From positions 1 to 44,041 of the forward strand of contig NZ_JFHR01000047.1 in the NCBI RefSeq assembly GCF_000722875.1: a stretch of 44,041 nucleotides of DNA, given 5' to 3'. The notes under the pieces were generated by a model, which made no database searches, had not been told where the DNA came from, and saw only the letters and a list, made by a program, of their open reading frames with translations. Origin of the DNA: Sphingobium chlorophenolicum (GTDB taxonomy: Bacteria; Pseudomonadota; Alphaproteobacteria; Sphingomonadales; Sphingomonadaceae). Of the stretch, positions 19,008 through 26,669 are shown one piece after another (the stretch's first letter is position 1; every line of letters begins with the position of its first letter). A program made the position numbers and the translations under genes.

Positions 19008-20155
19008 TGAAGGGCAACCGCGTCGCCATCACCGGGGTCGGCGAAACCCCCTTCCTGCGCAAGGGCGAGGAAGGCGTCATGAAGATGATGACCCGCGCCA
19101 GCCTGGCCGCCATTGCCGATGCGGGCCTGACGCCGAAGGATATCGACGGCTATATCTCCAACAAATATGCGGGGCACGGGTCGGACGAGGTCGCCTTTGC
19201 GATAGGGGCTGGCGAAAAACGCTTCTGCGCCACCACCGACAGCGTGGGCGGCACAGCGACCTCCGGACAGGCGCTGCAACTGGCGCAGATGGCGATAGAG
19301 GCGGGTCTGGCCCGGCACGTGCTGGTGCCCTATGCGATCCAATCGACCAAGCCGGGCGGCGTCTATGGCTTCCATGCGCGGGAACCGCAAAAGGCGGGGA
19401 TAGAGATGCCGGTCGGCTTCTTCGGCCAGCCCACCTATTTCGCGACCATGGCGAACCGCTATGCCCATGAATATGGCATGACGGAGGAGGAGCAGGCGTC
19501 CGTTCCCATGACCTACCGGGCATGGGCGGTGCTGACGCCCGGCGCGCAACGGCGCGATCCGATGGATTTCGAAGCCTATCGCCAGTCGCCGATGATCTCC
19601 ACGCCTTTGCGGGCGGCGGATTGCTGCCTCACCACCGATGGCGGCGGCGCCTATGTGGTGAGCGCCGTGGAGGAAGCGCGCGACATGCCGCATCCAGTGG
19701 TGAGCGTGCGGGGATTGGGCCTCGGTTTCAACAATTGGCCGCAGGGGGTGCTGTTCACCCAGACGCCCTGCACCTACGATTTTCCGGGCGAGGCGTCGGC
19801 GAAGCTCGCCTATGCCATGGCGGGTTGCGATCCCAAGGATCTGGACCTCGCGCAAATCTATGACGGCTTCACCATTTCCGCGCTGGTGCAGACAGAGATG
19901 CTGGGGCTGTGCGAACGGGGCGAAGGCCCCCGCTTCTATGCGGCGGGCCATGGGATGCCGGGCGGACGGATGCCGGTCAACACCAGCGGCGGGCATATGT
20001 CGGGCGGCTATGTGCCGGGCATGAACCTGCTGATCGAAGCGGTGCGGCAGTTGCGCGGGCAGGAGGGCGAACGACAGGTGCCCGACGCCAAATTGTGCGC
20101 CGTCGCCGGGCTGGGCGGCAATAATCATTCCACCACCATCCTGGCGCGGAGCTGA
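19004..20155 (+). CDS. Thiolase-fold protein without catalytic Cys (SCP2/Ltp2-like, putative retro-aldolase)
   Basis: This 383-residue thiolase-superfamily protein begins with VAITGVGETPF. Where the nucleophilic Cys of thiolases should be, it has DSVGGTATSGQAL with no cysteine. It keeps the YDGF motif and the C-terminal glycine-rich GGHMSGG and GLGGNNHST segments. This pattern is that of SCP2-type/lipid-transfer proteins such as Ltp2, which with a DUF35 partner cleave beta-hydroxyacyl-CoAs by retro-aldol reaction in sterol side-chain breakdown. Its immediate DUF35 neighbour (three bases away) supports that role. Its start overlaps the FadB-like stop; ATG 19007 is an equally possible start. 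Substrate unknown. Confidence 0.85.
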   Translation: MMKGNRVAITGVGETPFLRKGEEGVMKMMTRASLAAIADAGLTPKDIDGYISNKYAGHGSDEVAFAIGAGEKRFCATTDSVGGTATSGQALQLAQMAIEAGLARHVLVPYAIQSTKPGGVYGFHAREPQKAGIEMPVGFFGQPTYFATMANRYAHEYGMTEEEQASVPMTYRAWAVLTPGAQRRDPMDFEAYRQSPMISTPLRAADCCLTTDGGGAYVVSAVEEARDMPHPVVSVRGLGLGFNNWPQGVLFTQTPCTYDFPGEASAKLAYAMAGCDPKDLDLAQIYDGFTISALVQTEMLGLCERGEGPRFYAAGHGMPGGRMPVNTSGGHMSGGYVPGMNLLIEAVRQLRGQEGERQVPDAKLCAVAGLGGNNHSTTILARS

Positions 20156-20158
20156 TCC

Positions 20159-20575
20159 ATGGGCATTCCTATTTACCCTCCCAGGATCGAAGACCCGCTG
20201 TTCCAGGGCTATTATGACGGGCTGGAAGCGGGCGAACTGCGCATCACCGCCGATGCGGAGACAGGCGAATGGATATGGTATCCGCCGGAGGTCATCCCCG
20301 GAAAACCCGACGCCGTGCTGGAGTGGCGCGCCGTTTCGCCGGAGGGCAGCGCCTATAGCTTCACCACCGTGATCCGCAGCCTGTTGCCGGGCGATCATAA
20401 GGGCGAAGTGCCCTTCACCGTGATCCTGTTCGAACCGGACGACGCGCCGGGCGTGCGGGTGCCGGGCATTCTGGTCGATGCGGAGGGCGTCGAGCCGCGC
20501 TGCGGGATGCGGCTGCGCTTTCGGGCCGTGCAGGCGGGGGATCACAAGATAGCCGCCTTCGCGCCCGTCGGGTGA
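20159..20575 (+). CDS. DUF35 OB-fold protein lacking zinc cysteines
   Basis: This 138-residue protein matches the DUF35 layout: an N-terminal helix (LFQGYYDGLEAGELRI), a linker region with WYPPEV where the rubredoxin-like zinc ribbon normally lies, then an OB-fold (VLEWRAVSPEGSAYSFTTVIR, PFTVILFEPDD). The usual CxxC...CxxC is absent: the expected positions fall in ITADAETGEWIWYPPEVIPGKP, here split only by charged and hydrophobic residues. DUF35 proteins bind acyl-CoA and pair with thiolase-fold proteins as obligate partners. The gene follows its thiolase partner by three bases. The second DUF35 protein at 31385 keeps all four cysteines, so the loss is specific to this copy. Confidence 0.82.
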   Translation: MGIPIYPPRIEDPLFQGYYDGLEAGELRITADAETGEWIWYPPEVIPGKPDAVLEWRAVSPEGSAYSFTTVIRSLLPGDHKGEVPFTVILFEPDDAPGVRVPGILVDAEGVEPRCGMRLRFRAVQAGDHKIAAFAPVG

Positions 20576-20584
20576 GGAGGGAAT

Positions 20585-21751
20585 ATGAAGTCATCCGTTC
20601 CCATCCCCGTTCGGGCTGAGCCTGTCGAAGCCCTTTCCTGTCTTGAAGAAAAGAAAAGCCCTTCGACAGGCTCAGGGCGAACGGGGGTTGGGTTTACGGA
20701 TTTGTCTAAAACGGCCCTTGCGCGTCGCGAGATATTATTGAGCGGGGCCGGCATGGCTCTCGCCAGTTGCGCGCCATCGGCGGGAATCGGGCGAACCATC
20801 GGCCCGAAACCTCTCGCTCTCGCCGACTTCACCCTGGTCCGCGACAATCTGGACGCGCCGGAAGGGATAGCGAGCAGTCCCGACGGCCGCCTGTTCATCT
20901 CCAACGGCGGCGGTGCCATCGGCGTGCTGGAGCAAGACGGCACGCTGCGCCAGATCGGCAAGGCGCTGGCGCCCAACGGCGTGGCGGTCGACCGGGACGG
21001 GCGCGTCATCGTCGCCAATATGGGCTTGCTCAGCCAGGGGCCGGGTCCGTTGCAGCGGATCGACGTGGCGACCGGGACGATCGAAACGCTGGTGTCGGAA
21101 CTGGAGGGTCGCCAACTCGTCGCCTCCAACGGACCGGCGACAACGCGCAACGGCGACATTTACTGCACGCACAGCAGTTGGGGGCCGATCGGGAATATCG
21201 GCACGACGACGGCGGCGGGTTTCATCTACAGGGTCGCGCCCGACGGCAGGGCGTCCATCGTCGCCCGCGGTTTGCGCGGAGTGAACGGCCTCTGCCTCGA
21301 TGCGCGGGAACGCTATCTCTATGCCTCTCTGACGGCGGAAGGACGCATCCGCCGCTGGCGGAGGCAGCCGGACGGTTCGCTCAACGATCCGCAGGATTAC
21401 GGCCCGCTACTGGGCGTGGTCGTTCCCAATCATCAGGCCAGGGATATTCGCGCCATCGTCTCGGCGGAGCGGGCGGACCTTGGCTATTGCGACGGGATCG
21501 CCTTCGATGCGGTGGGGAATCTCTGGGTGACATTGCCCTTCGCGAACCGCATCGTCGCCATCACGCCGGACGGGCGGAAGGTGGATATCGTCCATGATCC
21601 GGAGGGCCGGATGCTCTCCAGCCCGACCAACCTTTGCTGGGGCGGCGCGGACTTGCGCGATCTCTATGTCGTCTCGCGGGCCAGCGGCGTAGTGGTGAAG
21701 GCGCGAACAGACGTCGCCGGTCTACCTTTGGCGAACTGGCCCCGGGTTTAA
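20585..21751 (+). CDS. SMP-30/gluconolactonase-like protein with repeat-derived N-terminal extension
   Basis: This 388-residue protein carries an SMP-30/lactonase beta-propeller (DAPEGIASSPDGRLFISN, LAPNGVAVDRDGRVIVAN, RGVNGLCLDARERYLYAS, YCDGIAFDAVGNLWVTLP), likely a metal-dependent lactone hydrolase. A twin-arginine-type signal with a lipobox (ARREILLSG, then ALASCAPS) indicates export and lipid anchoring. Oddly, about 47 residues precede that signal, and most are encoded by a palindromic repeat (20600-20692; VRAEPVEA and STGSGRTG). The ATG at 20585 has a near-perfect AGGAGGG site, so the extension is probably translated. It could disturb export unless a TTG at 20702 is also used. This is the last gene of the plus-strand run, 10 bases after DUF35. 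Confidence 0.82.
   Translation: MKSSVPIPVRAEPVEALSCLEEKKSPSTGSGRTGVGFTDLSKTALARREILLSGAGMALASCAPSAGIGRTIGPKPLALADFTLVRDNLDAPEGIASSPDGRLFISNGGGAIGVLEQDGTLRQIGKALAPNGVAVDRDGRVIVANMGLLSQGPGPLQRIDVATGTIETLVSELEGRQLVASNGPATTRNGDIYCTHSSWGPIGNIGTTTAAGFIYRVAPDGRASIVARGLRGVNGLCLDARERYLYASLTAEGRIRRWRRQPDGSLNDPQDYGPLLGVVVPNHQARDIRAIVSAERADLGYCDGIAFDAVGNLWVTLPFANRIVAITPDGRKVDIVHDPEGRMLSSPTNLCWGGADLRDLYVVSRASGVVVKARTDVAGLPLANWPRV
20600..20692. repeat. REP-like palindromic repeat inserted inside a reading frame
   Basis: Two inverted arms of about 35 bases flank a short A/G-rich loop. The left arm holds GAGCCTGTCGAAGCCCT and the right arm its complement AGCCCTTCGACAGGCTC; both are bordered by CCCGTTCG/CGAACGGG. 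Elements with this core are familiar intergenic palindromes in sphingomonads. Here the element stays in frame, with no stop, between the start codon and the export signal of the SMP-30 gene. It would also form a strong hairpin in the mRNA 15 or so bases after the start. Confidence 0.85.
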
Positions 21752-21767
21752 ACTGCGCAGGCGTCCG

Positions 21768-22406
21768 TCAACCTCCCAGAAACTGCTGGCGCATCCTGTA
21801 ATAATCGTCGCTCGGATATTTCTCGCTATGCTGACCGGCGGGCCACTGCGCATAGGTCGTTTCCGACGGGAAAGCGGGAGACGTATAGTCCGAAAGCCCC
21901 CGGCGCCGGATGATCTTCCATTCGCCGTTGCGCCGTTCCAGATCGTCCAGATAGCGGCCCTGGAAGAAGACATCCTCCTCCCCCGCGCCATCCTTCCGGT
22001 CGCGACGATGCTGCGCGAAATAATAGCATTCGGAAAAGGCCCGATCACCGTTCACCTCGACCGAGACGTTGGAGATATGGTGGCAGGCATATTTGAGGCC
22101 GGAGATGATCTTGAAGGCGAAACCGACGAAATCGGAGGACTTGCCCTCGAACTTCCCATGTTTGTGCGTCGATTCCGGCCAGAAGAGCGACCGCAGCAAA
22201 GCCTCGTCCGCCCGGTCGTTGGACCGGGCATAGGCATGGAGCAGTTCGGTGATCGCCTGTTTGGATTCGATCACATCCAGACGTTCGGCCATGCTCAACG
22301 GCCTGCCCTTCGCCTTGACGGGCGCGGCGGAAACCTGCCCCGCCGCAGCCAGCCCGAAAGGCGCGGCCAAAATGGCTGCCAACGTTCCGCGACGATCCTG
22401 TTCCAT
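21768..22406 (-). CDS. SnoaL-like (NTF2-fold) protein with export-type N-terminus
   Basis: This 212-residue protein has an N-terminal stretch of RRGTLAAILAAPFGLAAAG ending near VSAAP, a signal-peptide pattern with two arginines. An NTF2/SnoaL fold follows: IESKQAITELLHAYARSNDRADEALLRSLFWPES, then HHISNVSVEVNGDRAFSECYYFA and GRYLDDLERRNGEWKIIRRR. Members of this family are dehydratases, isomerases or hydrolases, or ligand-binding proteins; many sit in steroid and aromatic clusters. ATG 22406 has GGGAG seven bases upstream; ATG 22412 would overlap the LLM stop (ATGA). It is the third gene of the CoA-transferase/LLM run and convergent with the SMP-30 gene. The specific reaction is unknown. Confidence 0.75.
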   Translation of the reverse strand: MEQDRRGTLAAILAAPFGLAAAGQVSAAPVKAKGRPLSMAERLDVIESKQAITELLHAYARSNDRADEALLRSLFWPESTHKHGKFEGKSSDFVGFAFKIISGLKYACHHISNVSVEVNGDRAFSECYYFAQHRRDRKDGAGEEDVFFQGRYLDDLERRNGEWKIIRRRGLSDYTSPAFPSETTYAQWPAGQHSEKYPSDDYYRMRQQFLGG

Positions 22407-22408
22407 GC

Positions 22409-23416
22409 TCATTCTCCCGCCATTTCAAGCAGGCCCGGTTCGGCCTTGAGGCGGGGCAGCACTTCCTTCTCGAACAGGCGCAGGCTGCGCCACGAGACTT
22501 CGGGGTCCAGCCCGCCCAGCAGCGCGTGGAAAGTGACCGCCGTGCCGCGCCCCAGCCCCTTGAGATAGGCGAAACATTCGTCCGGCGTCAGCAGCTTGAT
22601 ATTGGGCATGGCCTTCAGCCCTTCTATCGTCTCGGCCGCGCTGTAGCGGGTCTGTCCGGTGCCGCGTTCCTCCGCCCATTGCGCATAGGTGTTGGTCGCA
22701 TAGGCGACATGCGGCGCGACCAAAGGCCAGTCGCGGTCCGGATCGTCCGACACATAGAGGAAGCTGGCGGCAGGCTTGCGCAGTTCCTCCGGCGGCCCGA
22801 AGCCCGCCTTTTCGCGCTCCTCCCTGTAGAGGGTGAAGAGGTCGGGATGGCCGGGGAAATATTGATATCCCCCCTTGGCAGCGCGGATGGCGGACTTGTC
22901 GGTCGATCCGCCCATATAGATTTTCGGGCCGCCCGGCGTGGCAGGCGCGGGCGTGACGCGAACGGTGCGGCCGCGAAATTCGAAAGGCTCGCCGGTCCAG
23001 GCGTTTTTCAGCGTCGCCATCGCCTCGTTCATGATGGCGAGCCGTTTCGTGATGTCGCGGTCGAACATCTCGAACTCATGCGGGCGATAACCCATGCCTG
23101 CCGTCAGCCAGATGCGGCCCGGCGCGATATTGTCGAGCACGGCAAGGTCTTCGGCCAGACGCAGCGGATCGTGCATCGTTACCACCAGCGCCGAAAGATG
23201 CGCGACGATCCTCTCCGTCGAGCCCAAAATCGAAGCCGCCTGGATCATGGAGGACGGGCAATAGCCCCCCTCCGCACCATGATGTTCGGCCAGGAAGACC
23301 TGGGTGAAGCCGACCCTGTCCGCCCATTGCGCCTGTTCGATGGCAGTGCGGTAAAGCAGCGGATGCGGCGCGCCGAAATCCGGGCGGTTCATGTCGTAGC
23401 GAAGGTTCAGTTGCAC
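22409..23416 (-). CDS. LLM-class (luciferase-like) flavin- or F420-dependent oxidoreductase
   Basis: This 335-residue TIM-barrel protein of the bacterial luciferase superfamily carries FTQVFLAEHHGAEGGY, ILGSTERIVAHLSALVVTMHDPLRLAEDLAVLDNIAPGR, GMGYRPHEFEMFDRD and IYMGGSTDKSAIRAA. The family uses either FMN (with a reductase, for oxygenation) or F420 (for hydride transfer). Both partners are in this window: a flavin reductase-like protein at 25984 and F420 genes at 5046-8070. Sequence alone does not settle which is used. The start is GTG 23416, with AGAGGAA eight bases upstream. The gene lies 27 bases after the CoA-transferase gene and overlaps the SnoaL-like gene if that one starts at 22412. 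Confidence 0.85.
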   Translation of the reverse strand: MQLNLRYDMNRPDFGAPHPLLYRTAIEQAQWADRVGFTQVFLAEHHGAEGGYCPSSMIQAASILGSTERIVAHLSALVVTMHDPLRLAEDLAVLDNIAPGRIWLTAGMGYRPHEFEMFDRDITKRLAIMNEAMATLKNAWTGEPFEFRGRTVRVTPAPATPGGPKIYMGGSTDKSAIRAAKGGYQYFPGHPDLFTLYREEREKAGFGPPEELRKPAASFLYVSDDPDRDWPLVAPHVAYATNTYAQWAEERGTGQTRYSAAETIEGLKAMPNIKLLTPDECFAYLKGLGRGTAVTFHALLGGLDPEVSWRSLRLFEKEVLPRLKAEPGLLEMAGE

Positions 23417-23443
23417 CTTGGCGGTTCCTCTCTTCTTGTCCTG

Positions 23444-25840
23444 TCAGGCGGCCGAGACGCGGGACTGGATGCGTCCCTTCACGTCCGCGGCCTGCATCGC
23501 CCTGCCGCTGTCGATCAGCGCGTCGATCTCTGCGGCCGAATAGCCGACCTCGCTCAATATCTGCCGCGTATGTTCGCCCAGCCGGGGGGCGGAACCCTTG
23601 GCCCGGCCCTGCGTGCGGCTGAAATGCATGAAGCTGCCGAACTGGCGCACATGGCCATACATGGAATCGAAATTCTCGATCACGCGGTTGCTGTCCGTTG
23701 CCCAATCCTGCCAGAGCGCCTCGCGGACCCAGCTTGTCTCGCGGGCAATCTCGCTCGGCGCGCCTGCGGCTTCCAGCAGCGCATGGGCCTCTTTGCCGCT
23801 CTTGTTCGCGAAGAACGGCCTCAGCGCGTCCAGCAAGGCAGCGTCATTGGCCGAACGGTCGCGGGCCGTGGCCAAGCGGGGATCGGCCAGCCACTCCTCC
23901 TGCCCCACCGCCCTGGCCAGCGCGGCAAACCGCTCGTCCGACCGGCAGGACACGCAGAGCCATCCGTCACTCGTCCGGTAAATCCGGTCGAGCGCATTGA
24001 AACCCGCCTGCTCCCGGTCTAGCCGGAAGCCGTAGACGACCCGCTTATCGGCATCGAGAAAATGTTCAGAGGTCGTCCACAGGCTCGAATGAAGCTGCGG
24101 AATCTCCATATAATCGCCCTTCCCGGTGACGGCGCGATGTTCCAGCCCCATCAAAATGCCCGCCGCGCCCAGAAAGCCGTTATTATAATCCTCGTTGCCG
24201 AACACGGCGCGGGTCGGCGGATTGCCCTCGCCCCCGCCCTCATAGAGCAGGCCGGTCCAGCCCGACACCAAAGGCGCAAAGCTCTTGAGCAACGACTTCG
24301 GCCCCTTCGACCCATAGCCGGGCAGATAGACGTAGAGCAGGCGCGGATTGATCTTCGCCAGCGCCTCATGACCGATGCCCAGCTTGTCCGCCTTGCCGGG
24401 GCGAAGGTTGTGCGTGACCACATCCGCCGTCGCCACCAGCTTCAGCGCCGCCTCCAGCGCTTCGGGATGTTTGAGGTTGAGCACGATATCGCGCTTGCCG
24501 CGCTGAGCCGCGTCGAAACAGTCGGGCAGCGGGCGCATCTGGTCGCCGCCGGGCGTCTCCACTTTGATGACGTCCGCGCCAAGGTCCGACAGCAGGCGTC
24601 CACCATAGCCGACCGCGAAGAAGGAGGAGAAATCCACCACCCTGATGCCCTCCAGCGGCCGGTCGAGCGGCTTGCCCTCAGCGGCAAACGCGACCCGGCG
24701 GCGGGCGATCAGGTCGGCCAGAGCATCGTTGTCCGCCCCCACCTCCGGCGCGGGACGGGGCGCGGCGGCTGGCGCATTGGCCATGCGCACGGCAGGCGCG
24801 GCCTGATGGATAGTGCCGAAATCCTTATCCGGCATCGAAATGCGCTGGCCGACAAATTCCACCTGATCGTCCAGCAACACTTCGGCAGGCTCCAGCACCG
24901 GCAGCGCCGCCACGTCCGCCGCCTGGAACAGCGCGATCCATTCGGCGCGGGGCTTTGCCTTGAACGCCTCGAATATCTCGACGCGGGCGATATGATATTC
25001 CTCGTCGGTCAGCGGCACCGACATTTCCGGCGCGGTCACGGTCTGCACCCGGTTGCCGAAGCCCAGCACGTCCATAGCCGCCTTGAACCCGCCCTGACCG
25101 CCGGTGTGCATCTGAAGATAGAGACCGTCCGCGCATTCGAACATGCCCGTCACCAGCCGGGTCTTGCCGAAACGGTCCACCGCGCCGGAATCGCCCGCCT
25201 TGATGTAGCTGATGCCCTCTTCCTGCCACCAATTGTTCATCGGCGACTGGGCCAGCATGGCGTCGAGCAGGGACGCCTCCACCTGCTGCCCCTTGCCGAT
25301 GTGGCGGCGGGCGCGGATCGCCGCCAGAGCGCCGATCACGCCCAGAAACGCCTGCCCATAATGCAGCGCCGGATGGCCGAGATAGACCGGACCGGGCCGG
25401 AAACTGCTGGAACGGTCGATCATCGTCCCCAGCAACGCGGCGGCGAGGGATTCGCCATAAGGCCGGTCCGCGAAGGGCGTGTCCGAACCATAGGCCGTCA
25501 ACGCGCACACGACCAGTTCGGGAAAATCGCGCGCCAGGCTTTCGCCATCGAGGCCAAGGGCAACCGCATCTTTCTCCTCCAGCGCATGGATGAAGATGTC
25601 AGCCCCCTCCAACAGACCGCGCAACGACTGGAGACCATCCGCCGCCCGCACATCCAGCTCGACACTGCGCTTCGACCGGTCCCACGCCTTGCGGCTGAGG
25701 TCATGGGCGAAGAAGGCGCCGCCCTTCGGCTCGACCTTCAGCACGTCCGCGCCATGGTCGGCCAGCAGCATGGCGGCGATGGCGACAGGCATTTGATCCG
25801 CCAGTTCGATGACGGTCAGGTGATCCAGTGGACGGGGCAT
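23444..25840 (-). CDS. Tandem-fused CaiB/BaiF (class III) CoA-transferase
   Basis: This 798-residue protein holds two CaiB/BaiF units. Unit one (about 1-370) begins with LTVIELADQMPVAIAAMLLADHGADVLKVEP and has the catalytic-type Asp in ASLLDAMLAQ (D193). Unit two (about 400-798) begins with IRVVDFSSFFAVGYGG, with the same GADVIKVE segment. At the matching catalytic position it reads IPQLHSSLW, so Asp is replaced by His and that half is probably non-catalytic. Class III enzymes move CoA between acids, and the normal enzyme is an interlocked dimer, so the fusion may act as one pseudo-dimer. ATG 25840 has GGGAG seven bases upstream. It is the first gene of a run with the LLM and SnoaL-like genes. 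Confidence 0.92.
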   Translation of the reverse strand: MPRPLDHLTVIELADQMPVAIAAMLLADHGADVLKVEPKGGAFFAHDLSRKAWDRSKRSVELDVRAADGLQSLRGLLEGADIFIHALEEKDAVALGLDGESLARDFPELVVCALTAYGSDTPFADRPYGESLAAALLGTMIDRSSSFRPGPVYLGHPALHYGQAFLGVIGALAAIRARRHIGKGQQVEASLLDAMLAQSPMNNWWQEEGISYIKAGDSGAVDRFGKTRLVTGMFECADGLYLQMHTGGQGGFKAAMDVLGFGNRVQTVTAPEMSVPLTDEEYHIARVEIFEAFKAKPRAEWIALFQAADVAALPVLEPAEVLLDDQVEFVGQRISMPDKDFGTIHQAAPAVRMANAPAAAPRPAPEVGADNDALADLIARRRVAFAAEGKPLDRPLEGIRVVDFSSFFAVGYGGRLLSDLGADVIKVETPGGDQMRPLPDCFDAAQRGKRDIVLNLKHPEALEAALKLVATADVVTHNLRPGKADKLGIGHEALAKINPRLLYVYLPGYGSKGPKSLLKSFAPLVSGWTGLLYEGGGEGNPPTRAVFGNEDYNNGFLGAAGILMGLEHRAVTGKGDYMEIPQLHSSLWTTSEHFLDADKRVVYGFRLDREQAGFNALDRIYRTSDGWLCVSCRSDERFAALARAVGQEEWLADPRLATARDRSANDAALLDALRPFFANKSGKEAHALLEAAGAPSEIARETSWVREALWQDWATDSNRVIENFDSMYGHVRQFGSFMHFSRTQGRAKGSAPRLGEHTRQILSEVGYSAAEIDALIDSGRAMQAADVKGRIQSRVSAA

Positions 25841-25884
25841 TGCATCACTCCCAGGGCAGGATCGGTCCTGCCGCCTCTCATGAA

Positions 25885-25912
25885 ATTATCTTACGCATTT
25901 TCGCCGGAACAA
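25885..25912 (-). promoter_or_regulatory. Candidate promoter for the CoA-transferase/LLM/SnoaL run
   Basis: On the minus strand TTGTTC (25912-25907) is followed after 16 bases by GATAAT (25890-25885), about 45 bases before ATG 25840. Directly upstream lies CTCATGAGCATTTTTT, similar to the motif ahead of the 8910 promoter. A degraded copy of the second TetR operator (TTTTGCACCATGGGTTCAAA) lies at about 25963-25982. Confidence 0.4.
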
Positions 25913-25983
25913 AAAATGCTCATGAGTGCAGGAAACACCAGTTTGATCCCAAGCGCAAGTAATTTTGCACCATGGGTTCAAAT

Positions 25984-26652
25984 TCATTCCGCCGCCCCAT
26001 CTTTCCCGCTCCTGCCTTTCCCGGCCAGACGGGATGGATCGTAACGGGGCCGGTCCATCTGGAAACTGTCGCTGTTGCGGACATACCAGCCGCTGCCATG
26101 GGTGCGGCCGATCAGCTTCATCGCCGGTATATCGAAATAGACCCGCTCCCGGTCGGTGACGAATTCGTCCTGGATGTGCGCCATCATTATTTCGCCGATC
26201 ACCACCGTCTGCATCGCGCCTATGTCCATCGCGGCGACCTTGCGGCATTCGAAGCTGACCGGGCTGGACGCGATGCGCGGCGGCGCGACGACGACCGAGG
26301 GCGCGATTTCGATACCGGCATAGTCGATCTCGCTCACGTCGGCGGGCGCGTCGACGCTGCACAGGTTCATCTTTTCCGCATCCCCCTCGCAGACCAGATT
26401 GACCACGAATTCCCCGGTGGCGATGATGTTGGAGGCGGTGTTCTTGAGGCCACGGGACGCCGGTTCCTTGAGCAACCCCAACGCCACCAGCGGCGGTTCC
26501 GTGCCGACGCAATTGAAGAAGCTGTACGGCGCGGCGTTGACGATGCCGTCCGCCGACCGGCTGGTGATCCAGGCGATAGGGCGCGGCGTGATCGTCGAAT
26601 TGACGATCTTGTACCGCGTGATCATCGGCAGTTCGCGCATGTCGAATTGCAT
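25984..26652 (-). CDS. Flavin reductase-like domain protein
   Basis: This 222-residue protein has the split-barrel FMN-binding fold of the flavin reductase-like family: TPRPIAWITSRSADGIVNAAPYSFFNCV at the N-terminus (start of the FMN site), then NIIATGEFVVNLV and SPVSFECRKV. Related proteins supply reduced FMN to two-component monooxygenases, or act as FMN-binding reductases or oxygenases themselves. ATG 26652 has AGGGGG eight bases upstream. It lies 17 bases after the crotonase stop, so the two are probably one operon, and about 2.5 kb upstream of the LLM gene on the same strand. It could be the LLM partner; that is inference from context. Confidence 0.82.
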   Translation of the reverse strand: MQFDMRELPMITRYKIVNSTITPRPIAWITSRSADGIVNAAPYSFFNCVGTEPPLVALGLLKEPASRGLKNTASNIIATGEFVVNLVCEGDAEKMNLCSVDAPADVSEIDYAGIEIAPSVVVAPPRIASSPVSFECRKVAAMDIGAMQTVVIGEIMMAHIQDEFVTDRERVYFDIPAMKLIGRTHGSGWYVRNSDSFQMDRPRYDPSRLAGKGRSGKDGAAE

Positions 26653-26669
26653 GAGTCCGGCCCCCTGCC

